In this document: positions 53,237 through 62,727 of the stretch, one piece after another
Position numbering within the stretch: the stretch's first letter is position 1
How the letters are laid out: every line of letters begins with the position of its first letter
Assembly: GCF_000379485.1 (NCBI RefSeq)
Contig: NZ_KB902313.1
Coordinates: forward strand, 1 to 64,000
DNA from: Wenxinia marina DSM 24838
GTDB lineage: Bacteria > Pseudomonadota > Alphaproteobacteria > Rhodobacterales > Rhodobacteraceae
DNA: 64,000 nucleotides
Direction of reading: 5' to 3'
Made by a program: the position numbers and the translations under genes
Notes under the pieces: model-generated
Told to the model about the DNA's origin: nothing
The model's input: the letters and a program-made list of their open reading frames with translations, nothing else
Database searches by the model: none

Positions 53237-54564
53237 GCCAGCTTGCCACCAATCCTGCGCGCCCCTCCGCAGACGAAGGCCGCTTCGGTGCTGCGGGACC
53301 CCTGATCGTCGGGTTCCTCGGCGTGCTGCTGCTGGTCGGCGGGCTCGGCGGCTGGTCGGTCTACGCCCGGATCGCCGGCGCGGTCATCGCGTCGGGACAG
53401 ATCGTCGTCGACCAGAACCGGCAGACGGTCCAGAACCTCGACGGCGGCATCGTGGACGAGGTCCTGGTCCGCGAGGGCACCGAGGTCGAGGCCGGCGAGG
53501 TGATGATCCGTCTGCGCGCCGACGACATCGTCTCGGAGCTCGCCGTGGTCGAGGGTCAGCTGTTCGAGGTGCTGGCCCGGGCCGGCCGCTTCGAGGCGGA
53601 GCGGGACGATGCCGAAAGCATCACGTTCGACGAGCTTCTTCTCGAGACCGACAATCCGGTCGCGGCCGAGCTGATGGAGGGGCAGGCCCGCCTGTTCGAG
53701 GCCCGCCGCGACACCTATGCCTCCCAGGCCGAGCAGCTGACCCGGCGGCGCGAACAGATCGATTCGCAGATCGAGGGGATCCGCGCGCAGCAGGCGGCCC
53801 TGAACGAGCAGCTCTCCCTCATCGACGAGGAACTGACGGACCAGCAGGGGCTTCTCGACCGCGGCCTCGCCCAGGCGAGCCGCGTCCTGGCCCTGCGGCG
53901 CGAGGCCGCCAGCCTCGCCGGCCGCGTCGGCGAGCTGACCGCCGCCATCGCGCAGGCCGAGGGGCGGATCACCGAGACCGACATCGAGATCATCCGTCTC
54001 GGCGTCGATCGCCGGGAGGAGTCGATCACCCGCCTCCGCGACCTGCAGTTCAACCAGATCGAGCTGAGCGAGCGGCGCCGCACCCTCACCCGGCAGCTCG
54101 AGCGGCTGGAAATCCGCGCGCCCGTGGCGGGTACGGTGTACGGCCTGCAGGTGTTCGGGCCGGGCGCTGTCATCCGTCCGGCCGAGCCGATCCTGTCCAT
54201 CGTGCCGTCCGACCGCCCGCTGATCATCGCGTCTCAGGTTTCGCCCAACGACATCGACCAGGTGTTCCCCGGCCAGCAGGTGCTGCTGCGCTTCCCCGCG
54301 CTCGACAGCCGCCGCACGCCGGAGCTGTTCGGCGAGCTGATCCGCGTCTCGCCCGACGCCTTCACCGACGAGGCGTCGCGCCGGTCCTACTACCGCGCCG
54401 AAATCTCTCTCAGCGAGGGCGAGCTCGACAAGCTGCCTGAGGACATCAACCTGATCCCGGGCATGCCGGTCGAGGCCTTCCTCGCCACCGCGAACCGCTC
54501 GCCGCTCGATTTCATCATGAAGCCGATGTACGACTACTTCGCGAAAGCGTTCCGCGAGAGCTGA
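53233..54564 (+). CDS. HlyD-family type I secretion adaptor
   Basis: A 443-residue membrane-fusion protein: a short cytoplasmic tail, one membrane helix (about 23-45), a biotinyl-lipoyl-like half, a long coiled coil (about 140-300) with repeated Glu/Gln/Leu heptads, and a beta-barrel part with RAPVAGTVYGLQVFGPG. It links the inner-membrane ABC exporter to the outer-membrane channel. No TolC gene is nearby. Start overlaps the exporter stop (ATGA). Confidence 0.9.
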   Translation: MSQLATNPARPSADEGRFGAAGPLIVGFLGVLLLVGGLGGWSVYARIAGAVIASGQIVVDQNRQTVQNLDGGIVDEVLVREGTEVEAGEVMIRLRADDIVSELAVVEGQLFEVLARAGRFEAERDDAESITFDELLLETDNPVAAELMEGQARLFEARRDTYASQAEQLTRRREQIDSQIEGIRAQQAALNEQLSLIDEELTDQQGLLDRGLAQASRVLALRREAASLAGRVGELTAAIAQAEGRITETDIEIIRLGVDRREESITRLRDLQFNQIELSERRRTLTRQLERLEIRAPVAGTVYGLQVFGPGAVIRPAEPILSIVPSDRPLIIASQVSPNDIDQVFPGQQVLLRFPALDSRRTPELFGELIRVSPDAFTDEASRRSYYRAEISLSEGELDKLPEDINLIPGMPVEAFLATANRSPLDFIMKPMYDYFAKAFRES

Positions 54565-54595
54565 GCGCGCGTGTATCGACGGCGAAGGGGACGGC

Positions 54596-55060
54596 ATGGC
54601 CGACACGATCGAAGACAGGCTGGGCGCGATGGGGCTGTCGCTGCCGGACGCTCCGGCGCCGGCGGCGAATTACGTGCCGTTCGTCGTCACCGGCGACCTG
54701 GTGTGGGTGTCGGGCCAGATCTCGGCCGGGCCGGAGGGGCCGCTGCGCGGCAAGCTTGGCGCCGACATGGACGTGGCGGCCGGCGCGGACGCGGCGCGCA
54801 GCTGTGCGCTGTCGCTGCTGGCGCAGGTGCGCCGGGCCTGCGAGGGCGACCTGTCGCGGCTGAAGCGGGTGGTGAAGCTGACCGGCTTCGTCAATTCCAC
54901 CGCCGACTTCACCGACCAGCCCAAGGTGGTGAACGGCGCCTCGGACCTGCTGGTCGAGCTGCTGGGCGACGCCGGCCGGCACGCCCGGTCCGCCGTCTCG
55001 GCCGCCTCGCTGCCGCTCGGCGTCGCGGTCGAGATCGAGGGCGTGTTCCAGATCGCATGA
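54596..55060 (+). CDS. RidA/YjgF family protein
   Basis: A 154-residue protein of the YjgF/YER057c/UK114 family: LPDAPAPAANYVPFV, VSGQISAGPEG, a KLTGFVNSTADFTDQPKV segment and RSAVSAASLPLGVAVEIEG. The RSAV-A-LP pattern keeps the arginine typical of imine/enamine deaminases, which hydrolyse reactive PLP-enzyme by-products. ATGA overlap with the next gene couples the two. The 31-bp gap from the T1SS adaptor suggests independent or read-through expression. Confidence 0.88.
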   Translation: MADTIEDRLGAMGLSLPDAPAPAANYVPFVVTGDLVWVSGQISAGPEGPLRGKLGADMDVAAGADAARSCALSLLAQVRRACEGDLSRLKRVVKLTGFVNSTADFTDQPKVVNGASDLLVELLGDAGRHARSAVSAASLPLGVAVEIEGVFQIA

Positions 55061-55821
55061 GCCGCGTGCCCCTGCCGCAGGCGTTCCTGCGGCGTCCGAT
55101 CGCGCACCGCGCGTACCATGACCGCGCCGCCGGCCGGCCCGAAAACTCGGCCGAGGCGATCCGCGCGGCGGTGGAGGCGGGCTACGGGATCGAGGTGGAC
55201 GTGCAACTGACCGAAGACGGCGCGGCGGTGGTGTTCCACGATGACGACCTGAAGCGCCTGACCGGCGTCGCCGGACCCGTCCGGGGCAGGACCGCGAGCG
55301 CGCTCGCGGATCTGCCCCTGCTCGGCGGCACGACGGGGGCGCCGACGCTGGTCGAGGCCCTGGGCCTCGTGCAGGGTCGGGTGCCGCTGCTGGTCGAGAT
55401 CAAGGACCAGGACGGCGCCATGAGCGCGGGAGGCGTCGGTCCGCTGGAGGAGGCGACGGCGCGGGCGCTGCACGGCTACGAGGGCGAGGTGGCTGTCATG
55501 TCGTTCAATCCGCACAGCGTCGCCGCGATGGCCGACCTTGCGCCGGACGTTCCCCGCGGCCTGACCACCTCCGCCTACGACCCGGACGGCTGGCCGACGC
55601 TGCCGGCGGGGGTGCGGGACCGTCTCCGCGGCATACCGGACTACGACGGCACCGGCGCCTCCTTCATCAGCCACGAGGCCGCCGACCTGTCCCGCCCGCG
55701 GGTGGCGGAGCTGAAGGCGGCGGGCGCCGCGATCCTCACCTGGACCATCCGCTCGGCCGCGGCGGAGCGGGCGGCGCGGGCGGTCGCGGACAATGTCACG
55801 TTCGAGGGATACCCCGCTTGA
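55057..55821 (+). CDS. Glycerophosphodiester phosphodiesterase
   Basis: A 254-residue TIM-barrel enzyme. It has the catalytic HRAYHDRAAGRPENSAEAI (His and Asn-Ser), the EVDVQLTEDG and HDDDLKRLTG metal/acid motifs, and the LVEIKD strand. It splits deacylated phospholipids into glycerol-3-phosphate and alcohol. No signal peptide, so cytosolic. Start overlaps the RidA stop (ATGA). Confidence 0.92.
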   Translation: MSRVPLPQAFLRRPIAHRAYHDRAAGRPENSAEAIRAAVEAGYGIEVDVQLTEDGAAVVFHDDDLKRLTGVAGPVRGRTASALADLPLLGGTTGAPTLVEALGLVQGRVPLLVEIKDQDGAMSAGGVGPLEEATARALHGYEGEVAVMSFNPHSVAAMADLAPDVPRGLTTSAYDPDGWPTLPAGVRDRLRGIPDYDGTGASFISHEAADLSRPRVAELKAAGAAILTWTIRSAAAERAARAVADNVTFEGYPA

Positions 55822-55853
55822 CCCCGCGCCGTGGCGGGCCACCCTTGGCCGCC

Positions 55854-57041
<1,188 letters not shown>

Positions 57042-57053
57042 CGGAGACCCGAC

Positions 57054-57353
57054 ATGGCCGACCTGCTGCCCGAGTCCGAGCGCGACGCCGCGCTCGCCCC
57101 CCTTCTGGAGTCCGGCTGGACCGTCGCGGACGGCCGCGACGCGCTGACCCGGTCGTACCAGTTCCGCAACTTCATCGACGCATTCGGCTTCATGACGCGG
57201 GCGGCGATCTGGGCCGAGAAGTGGAAGCACCACCCCGAGTGGTCCAACGTCTACAACCGTGTGGACGTGACCCTGACGACCCATGACGCGGGTGGACTGA
57301 CCGAGCTCGACGTGAAACTCGCGAAGAAGATGAACCAACTGGCAGACGACTGA
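57054..57353 (+). CDS. phhB: 4a-hydroxytetrahydrobiopterin dehydratase (PCD)
   Basis: A 99-residue enzyme that dehydrates carbinolamine pterin. It has [20 protein letters not shown], the catalytic [15 protein letters not shown] motif and THDAGGLT. In proteobacteria PCD recycles the cofactor of phenylalanine hydroxylase or pterin-dependent enzymes, but no phhA is in the window. TGATG couples it to the MscS gene. Confidence 0.95.
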   Translation: MADLLPESERDAALAPLLESGWTVADGRDALTRSYQFRNFIDAFGFMTRAAIWAEKWKHHPEWSNVYNRVDVTLTTHDAGGLTELDVKLAKKMNQLADD

Positions 57354-58303
57354 TGCAGAACCTCCTCGACACCGCCATCTGGAACGGACGGACCCTCGGC
57401 GACCTCCTGACGCTGGAATTCCTGATCTCGATCTTCGGCAACCTCGTCGCCGCGATCCTGATCCTGATCGCCGGCTTCATCCTGGCCAGCTGGATCAAGA
57501 ACCGGATCCAGGGCCTCGCCGAGAAGCACGCCCGTCTGGACCAGACGCTGTTCGACTTCCTCGGAAACGTCGCGCGCTACGTGGTGATCGGGTTCGCGTT
57601 CCTGTTCGTGCTGAACACGTTCGGGGTGCAGACGACGTCGCTGATCGCGGTGATCGGTGCCGCCGGCCTCGCCATCGGCCTCGCCCTGCAGGGGACGCTG
57701 TCGAACGTGGCGGCCGGGATCATGATCATCTTCTTCCGGCCCTTCAAGCTGGGCGACTTCGTCGACCTGAACGGCAAGCTGGGAACCGTGAAGTCGATCA
57801 ACCTCAACTTCACCGAGCTCGCCTCGATCGGGAACGTGCAGATCATCGTGCCGAACGCCGAGATCTGGGGGAACACGATGCAGAACTACTCCGCCTACCC
57901 GCTGCGCCGGGCGGAGTGGACGTTCGGCGTCGGCTACGGCGCCAACCTGGCCGAGGCGGAGCGGGTGATCCGCGAGACGATCATGGCCGACGAGCGCTCT
58001 CTGGCGGAGCCGGAGCCGTTCCTGCAGGTGAACGAGCTGAACGCCAGCTCGGTCGATTTCCTGTGCCGGGTCTGGGTGCCGAGCGCGGACTTCTTCCAGT
58101 ACCAGGCCGACATGAAGCGCAAGGTGAAGGAGGCGCTGGACGCGAACGGCGTGCCGATCCCGTTCCCGACCCGGACGCTGCACATCGCGCGCGACGAGGA
58201 CGACGACGAGGAGGGCGGCACGGACATGGCCGCCCCCGGCTTCGAGAGCGCGCCGCAGCCCCGCCCCGCCGGGCGCGACGCCGCGGGCGACGTCGCGGGC
58301 TAG
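57353..58303 (+). CDS. Small-conductance mechanosensitive channel (MscS family)
   Basis: A 316-residue channel with three hydrophobic segments (about 20-48, 72-92 and 96-125). The pore helix GAAGLAIGLALQGTLSNVAAG is typical, followed by the cytoplasmic beta domain FFRPFKLGDFVDLNGKLGTV and a mixed C-terminal cage domain. The tail (from about 285) is acidic and proline-rich. It releases osmolytes under hypo-osmotic shock. Start overlaps the PCD stop (TGATG). Confidence 0.95.
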   Translation: MQNLLDTAIWNGRTLGDLLTLEFLISIFGNLVAAILILIAGFILASWIKNRIQGLAEKHARLDQTLFDFLGNVARYVVIGFAFLFVLNTFGVQTTSLIAVIGAAGLAIGLALQGTLSNVAAGIMIIFFRPFKLGDFVDLNGKLGTVKSINLNFTELASIGNVQIIVPNAEIWGNTMQNYSAYPLRRAEWTFGVGYGANLAEAERVIRETIMADERSLAEPEPFLQVNELNASSVDFLCRVWVPSADFFQYQADMKRKVKEALDANGVPIPFPTRTLHIARDEDDDEEGGTDMAAPGFESAPQPRPAGRDAAGDVAG

Positions 58304-58863
58304 CCGTCCGCCGCCATCAGCGCGACCCAGCTGTCGCCGTAGCGCCGCGCGTCCAGACGGGCGAAGCCCGGCGGCGGCGGCGGCTCTGCCGCCTCCTCCC
58401 AGACGATCACGGCGCCGGGGGCGATCCAGCCGCCGGCCAGCGCGGCGGCGAGGGCGGGGGCGCCGAGGTTCCGACTATAGGGCGGGTCGAGGAAGACCAG
58501 CGACGCAGGCTCGCCGGGGTTCGGCCCGATCCGGGCCGCGGGGCGGGCGATCAGGGCGGCGTCGTCCTGCCGCCGGGCGCGGGACAGGTTCTCGCGGATC
58601 AGCTTTCCCGCCGGGCGGCCGTCGTCGACGAAGGTGGCGAAGGCGGCGCCGCGGGACAGCGCCTCCAGCCCCAGCGCGCCGGTGCCGGCGAAGAGGTCGA
58701 GGACGCGGGCGTCCGTCACCGGATCGCCGAAGCGGCCGCCCTGCAGCAGGTTGAAGATCGCCTCGCGCACCCGGTCCGTCGTCGGCCGCAGGTGGGCGCC
58801 TGGATCGCCCTTGCCGACGCCCGCCAGCGCCAGTCCCCGGTGCGCGCCGCCGACGATCCGCAT
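58300..58863 (-). CDS. rsmD: 16S rRNA (guanine966-N2)-methyltransferase
   Basis: A 187-residue SAM enzyme: MRIVGGAHRGLALAGV, RPTTDRVREAIFNLL, LDLFAGTGALGLEALSRGA and the catalytic FLDPPYSRN. It methylates G966 of 16S rRNA on the assembled small subunit. The stop overlaps the end of the convergent MscS gene, and the start follows 5 bp after the stop of the flavoprotein, so it is coupled to it. Confidence 0.93.
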   Translation of the reverse strand: MRIVGGAHRGLALAGVGKGDPGAHLRPTTDRVREAIFNLLQGGRFGDPVTDARVLDLFAGTGALGLEALSRGAAFATFVDDGRPAGKLIRENLSRARRQDDAALIARPAARIGPNPGEPASLVFLDPPYSRNLGAPALAAALAGGWIAPGAVIVWEEAAEPPPPPGFARLDARRYGDSWVALMAADG

Positions 58864-58868
58864 GTCCC

Positions 58869-60086
58869 TCAGCCCCTCAGCAGCGCCTTGAGGTCCGTCG
58901 CCGGATCGGTCGCGACCGCCGGATCGGGAGACCGGCCCGCCTCGATCAGCCGCTTGCCGACCATGTAGGCGCGGCTGTCGTTCATCGCGTCGACGGCGAT
59001 GAGTGCGCCGTCCGCGTAGTACCAATGCGAGGCGGACCGCTCGCCCGCGCCGGGGCGGACATGGACGTCGGTCCAGCCGCGGTTGAGGCCGGCGATCTGC
59101 AGGTGCACGTCGTACTGGTCGGACCAGAACCACGGGCGCGGGTGATACTCGGTCTCGCGCCCGAGGATGTTCAGCGCCGCCGCCTCGGCCATGTCGATGG
59201 CACCGCCGACGCTTTCCAGCCGGATCCGCTCGCCCCGGTACAGGTGCGAGGCGCAGTCGCCGGCGGCCCAGATGTGCGGATCGGACGTGCGGCAGTGCAG
59301 GTCGGTGGCGATGCCGTTGTCGATGGCCAGACCGGCCGTGTCGGCGAGGATCGTCGCGGGCTGGATGCCGACGCCGACGATGGCGAGGTCGATCTCCAGC
59401 TCGGTTCCGTCTTTGAGACGGGCGCCGGTGACGCGGTCGTCGGCGTCGCCGATCAGCGTCTCCAGCCCCACGCCCTCGCGGATATCGACGCCGTGGGCGC
59501 TATGCAGGGCACGGAACCAGTCGGAGGTGACGGGCGCCGCGATGCGCTGCAGGATGCGTTCCGCCGCCTCGACCAGCGTCACCTGCAGGCCGGACTTCGC
59601 CGCGACCGCCGCCGCCTCCAGCCCGATGTAGCCCCCGCCGACCACCAGCACGCGCCGCCCCTTCACCAGCTCGGGGCGCAGCGTGTCGGCGTCGCGCAGG
59701 TCGCGCATGGTGAAGACGCCGTCCAGGTGCCCGCCCACCGCCTCGGGCAGGGTCCGGGGGTAGGAGCCGGTGCAGAGGGCGAGCGCGTCGTAGGGCAGCG
59801 CCTCGTCGCCCTCCAGCGTCACGACCTTCGCCGCCGGGTCGAGGGCGACGGCGCGGGTGCCGAGGCGCAGGGTCACGTCCTGCTCGCCGTACCAGGCGGC
59901 GGGGCGGAGGTAGAGCCGCTCCTCCTCCATCTCGCCAAGCAGGTACGCCTTGGACAGCGGCGGGCGCTGGTAGGGCGGCACCGGCTCGGCCCCGACCAGC
60001 GTGATCGGGCCGTCGAAGCCCTCTGCCCGGAGCTTGCCGATGAGGCTCGCGGCGGCCTGCCCGGCCCCGATCACGACGACATGCAT
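58869..60086 (-). CDS. NAD(P)/FAD-dependent reductase (ferredoxin/rubredoxin reductase type)
   Basis: A 405-residue two-dinucleotide-fold flavoprotein. The FAD motif is VVIGAGQAAASLIGKL, then PYQRPPLSKAYL, the NAD motif VLVVGGGYIGLEAAAVAA and the FAD motif IWAAGDCASH. This is the pyridine-nucleotide-disulfide-like group that reduces ferredoxin or rubredoxin for monooxygenases. No ferredoxin or oxygenase gene is in the window, so its partner is unknown. Transcribed toward rsmD. Confidence 0.9.
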   Translation of the reverse strand: MHVVVIGAGQAAASLIGKLRAEGFDGPITLVGAEPVPPYQRPPLSKAYLLGEMEEERLYLRPAAWYGEQDVTLRLGTRAVALDPAAKVVTLEGDEALPYDALALCTGSYPRTLPEAVGGHLDGVFTMRDLRDADTLRPELVKGRRVLVVGGGYIGLEAAAVAAKSGLQVTLVEAAERILQRIAAPVTSDWFRALHSAHGVDIREGVGLETLIGDADDRVTGARLKDGTELEIDLAIVGVGIQPATILADTAGLAIDNGIATDLHCRTSDPHIWAAGDCASHLYRGERIRLESVGGAIDMAEAAALNILGRETEYHPRPWFWSDQYDVHLQIAGLNRGWTDVHVRPGAGERSASHWYYADGALIAVDAMNDSRAYMVGKRLIEAGRSPDPAVATDPATDLKALLRG

Positions 60087-60167
60087 CTCTCACTTCCCTC
60101 GTGGCCGGCCCGACGCCGGCACCCTATATCGCCGGCGAGCGAGAACAACCAAGACAACGGAGACCAC

Positions 60168-60656
60168 ATGACCATCGACGTCGGAGACCGCCTGCCCGAG
60201 GCGACGTTTCTGAAGATCGGGCCCGAAGGGCCGCAGCAGGTGACGCTGGCCGACCTGATCGGCACCGGCAAGGCGGTGATCTTCGGCCTGCCCGGCGCCT
60301 ATACCGGCACCTGCACCACCGCCCACGTGCCGAGCTTCATCCGCACGATGGGCCGCTTTCAGGAGAAGGGCGTCGACAAGGTGATCTGCGTCGCTGTCAA
60401 CGACCCGTTCGTGATGAACGCCTGGGCCAACGAGACGGGCGCCAAGGCGGCGGGGATCGAGATGGCGGCGGATGCGTCGGGCGAGTTCACCAGGGCGATC
60501 GGCATGGACTTCACCGCTCCGCCGGCGGGCTTCTACGGGCGGTCGCGGCGGTACTCGATGTATGTCGAGAACAGGACGGTCCGCATCCTGAATGCCGAGG
60601 AAAGCCCCGGCATGTGCGAGACGTCGGCGGGCGAGACGCTGGTGGAGCAGCTCTGA
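60168..60656 (+). CDS. Peroxiredoxin, hybrid-Prx5 type
   Basis: A 162-residue thioredoxin-fold peroxidase. The peroxidatic cysteine Cys49 lies in PGAYTGTCTTAHVPSF, with NDPFVMNAW and SRRYSMYVENRTVRIL further on. Other cysteines (VICVAV and GMCETS) may act in resolution. It removes peroxides using a thiol donor not identified here. The ATG follows an AACGGAGACC ribosome site. Convergent with map across a small hairpin. Confidence 0.93.
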   Translation: MTIDVGDRLPEATFLKIGPEGPQQVTLADLIGTGKAVIFGLPGAYTGTCTTAHVPSFIRTMGRFQEKGVDKVICVAVNDPFVMNAWANETGAKAAGIEMAADASGEFTRAIGMDFTAPPAGFYGRSRRYSMYVENRTVRILNAEESPGMCETSAGETLVEQL

Positions 60657-60662
60657 CAGTGC

Positions 60663-60689
60663 GCGGGGCGGGCGGTGGCCCGCCCCCGC
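60663..60689. terminator. Possible bidirectional terminator hairpin
   Basis: GCGGGGCGGGC (60663-60673) pairs with GCCCGCCCCCGC (60678-60689) with a one-base bulge, between the convergent peroxiredoxin and map genes. No clear T-run follows, so a bidirectional or factor-aided role is only possible. Confidence 0.4.
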
Positions 60690-60690
60690 T

Positions 60691-61521
60691 TCAGAAGCTG
60701 TCGCCCTGCCCCGTCGCCCAGGTCGGGTGGAAGCGGTTGCCGGGCGAGAGGGTGAAGACCTCGCAGCCTTGGTCGGTGATGCCGATGGAATGCTCGAACT
60801 GCGCCGACAGCGACTTGTCGCGGGTCACGGCGGTCCAGTCGTCGGCGAGGACCTTGGTCTCGGGCCGGCCGAGATTCACCATCGGCTCGATGGTGAAGAA
60901 CATGCCCGGCTCCAGCCGCGGGCCGGTGCCGGGGCGGCCGTAATGCAGCACGTTCGGCGGGGCATGGAACACGCGGCCGAGGCCGTGGCCGCAGAAGTCG
61001 CGCACGACGCTCATCCGCTGGCCCTCGACGTAGGTCTGGATGGCGTGGCCGATATCGCCGAAGGTGTTGCCGGGCCGCGCGGCCTCCACCCCCAGCATCA
61101 ACGCGTCATGGGTGACCTGCATCAGCCGCTCCGCCTTGCGGGAGGGCTTGCCGGCCACGTACATCCGGCTGGTGTCGCCGTACCAGCCATCGACGATCAC
61201 GGTGACGTCGATGTTGAGGATGTCGCCGTCCTTGAGCTTCTTGTCGCCCGGGATGCCGTGGCAGACGACGTGGTTCACGCTGATGCAGCTGGCGTGCTGG
61301 TAGCCCTTGTAGCCGATGGTGGCGCTGGTCGCGCCGGCGGCCTTCACCCACTCCTCGATCAACTGGTCCAGCCGGCCGGTGGTCTGGCCGGGCACGACGT
61401 GGTCCGCGATGTCGTCGAGGATCTGCGCGGCAAGACGGCCCGCCCGCTCCATCCCCGCGAAGTCGGCGGGGTGGTACAGGCGGATGCCGTCGCGTGTCAG
61501 GTGCGTCTTGGTGTCGTCCAT
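60691..61521 (-). CDS. map: Methionine aminopeptidase type I
   Basis: Removes N-terminal methionine. The 276 residues include metal ligands in NIDVTVIVDGWYGD and DTSRMY, CGHGLGRVFH, FTIEPMV and EHSIGIT. Close to the usual length with a short N-terminal extension (MDDTKTHLTRDGIRLYHPADF). Next gene on the strand, upstream, is sfsA. Confidence 0.97.
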   Translation of the reverse strand: MDDTKTHLTRDGIRLYHPADFAGMERAGRLAAQILDDIADHVVPGQTTGRLDQLIEEWVKAAGATSATIGYKGYQHASCISVNHVVCHGIPGDKKLKDGDILNIDVTVIVDGWYGDTSRMYVAGKPSRKAERLMQVTHDALMLGVEAARPGNTFGDIGHAIQTYVEGQRMSVVRDFCGHGLGRVFHAPPNVLHYGRPGTGPRLEPGMFFTIEPMVNLGRPETKVLADDWTAVTRDKSLSAQFEHSIGITDQGCEVFTLSPGNRFHPTWATGQGDSF

Positions 61522-61600
61522 GGCGGAACGTCCTGAAAAACTTGCGCCACAGGTAGTCCGAAAAGGGCGGAGATTCCAGCCCCGCGGGCGTCCGGCGCCG

Positions 61601-62305
61601 TCACGCGACCGGCAACGGGCCGGTCAGGCGGATCGCGTCCCGGCCGATCGCGGTCGCGTGTGCCATCACCTCGACCCCCGCGTCGCGGGCCGCGGCGAAG
61701 GCGCGGGCATAGCCCGGGTCGAGATCGGCGGCGATGGACAGGCGCGTGCAGTCGGTGCGCTGGACCACGAAGAAGAGGACGGCGCGGCCCCCGGACTGCG
61801 CGACCGAGGCCAGCTCGCGCAGGTGCTTCGTCCCGCGCAGCGTCACGCAGTCGGGGAACTCGCACAGGTCTCCGGTGCGGCGCAGGTGGGCGTTCTTGAC
61901 CTCGACGTGGGCATCCGGCTCGGCGCCGCCGGCGAGGTGGAAGTCGACGCGGCTGTTCTCCTGCCCGTAGCGGACCTCGGGGCGGTGGACCCTGTAGCCC
62001 GCGAGCGCCGGAATGCGCCCCTCGACCAGCGCCTCGGCGACGAGGCGGTTGGGCAGGCCGGTGTCAATGCCGGCGAAGTGCCCTCCCGGCAGTTCCACCA
62101 GCCGCCAGCCGAAGGGCAGCTTGCGCGTCGGGCCGGGCGTCGGCTCCAGCCACACGCGGGCGCCGGGGGTGTCGAGGCCGAGCATCGCGCCGGGGTTGGG
62201 GCAGTGGACGGTGACCTCGGTGCCGTCGTCCAGCGCCACGTCTGCAAGGAAGCGCTTGTAGCGGCGCAGGAGGGTCGCGGGGACGAGGGGGCGGGCGAAG
62301 TGCAT
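61601..62305 (-). CDS. sfsA: SfsA-family protein
   Basis: A 234-residue protein of the sugar-fermentation-stimulation family, a DNA-binding nuclease-like fold of unknown in vivo role. Marks are RRYKRFLADVALDDG, HCPNPGAMLGL, SRVDFHL, VEVKNAHL and GRAVLFFVVQRTD. The upstream 422-bp gap has repeats; map lies 79 bp downstream. Confidence 0.93.
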   Translation of the reverse strand: MHFARPLVPATLLRRYKRFLADVALDDGTEVTVHCPNPGAMLGLDTPGARVWLEPTPGPTRKLPFGWRLVELPGGHFAGIDTGLPNRLVAEALVEGRIPALAGYRVHRPEVRYGQENSRVDFHLAGGAEPDAHVEVKNAHLRRTGDLCEFPDCVTLRGTKHLRELASVAQSGGRAVLFFVVQRTDCTRLSIAADLDPGYARAFAAARDAGVEVMAHATAIGRDAIRLTGPLPVA

Positions 62306-62344
62306 GGCGGCGGGGTCGGTCAGGCAACGCGCGGTGTCAATCTT

Positions 62345-62525
62345 GGAGTGCGACAGGAGGGCAGCGTCTGGCCGCGGTCAGACGCTCCGATGCCGCGGTA
62401 GGGGCGATCTATATTGGCTTCATCGGACGACCCCGATCGTCTCGCAGGTGGCGAGGAAGCGTCTGGCCGGGGGCCGGCCAGACGCTGCCCGGGCCGCTTG
62501 CGCGGCTGATTCCGGGCGGGTGCGG
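62345..62525. repeat. A-C dispersed repeat element upstream of cinA-like
   Basis: A copy of the element also found at 42.9, 43.4 and 46.1 kb. It opens with GGCAGCGTCTGGCCGCGGTC-like A (about 62355), then CATCGGACGACCCCGATCGT, and the perfect C hairpin: AGCGTCTGGCCGG (62458-62470), 3-base loop, CCGGCCAGACGCT (62474-62486), ending in a GGCTGATTCCGGGCGGG tail at about 62521. It fills much of the 422-bp gap between sfsA and the cinA-like gene, which holds no other gene. Confidence 0.9.
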
Positions 62526-62646
62526 GGAAGCGGGGCCATTCGCACCGGGTCGGATTGGAAATCCCGCGGCGGCGGTTTAGCCTCCGCGGCGAAGGAAGGG
62601 CGCACCCCCGGCGCGACCGACAAGCGCCAGGGAGCGCGACGACAGC

Positions 62647-62717
62647 GCGCGCCTCCGGCGCGATCAGAGGGCGCGCCTCCGGCGCGATCAGAGGGCGCGC
62701 CTCCGGCGCGACGAGGA
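62647..62717. repeat. Three tandem 24-bp units before the cinA-like gene
   Basis: The unit GCGCGCCTCCGGCGCGATCA followed by GAGG occurs at 62647-62670 and 62671-62694, and a third copy at 62695-62717 changes to GCGACGAGGAGG. Each unit has a GCGCC-TCC-GGCGC stem. The third copy supplies the GGAGG ribosome site of the gene starting at 62728, suggesting that repeat copy number could affect expression or spacing. Confidence 0.85.
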
Positions 62718-62727
62718 GGCCAGAGCC

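Noticed and set aside
61522-61600. tRNA-like gene between map and sfsA
   Set aside because: A short GGCGGAGATTCC stretch recalls a T-arm, but no acceptor or anticodon stem can be drawn.
62647-62717. CRISPR array
   Set aside because: Units are contiguous without spacers, and no cas genes are near.
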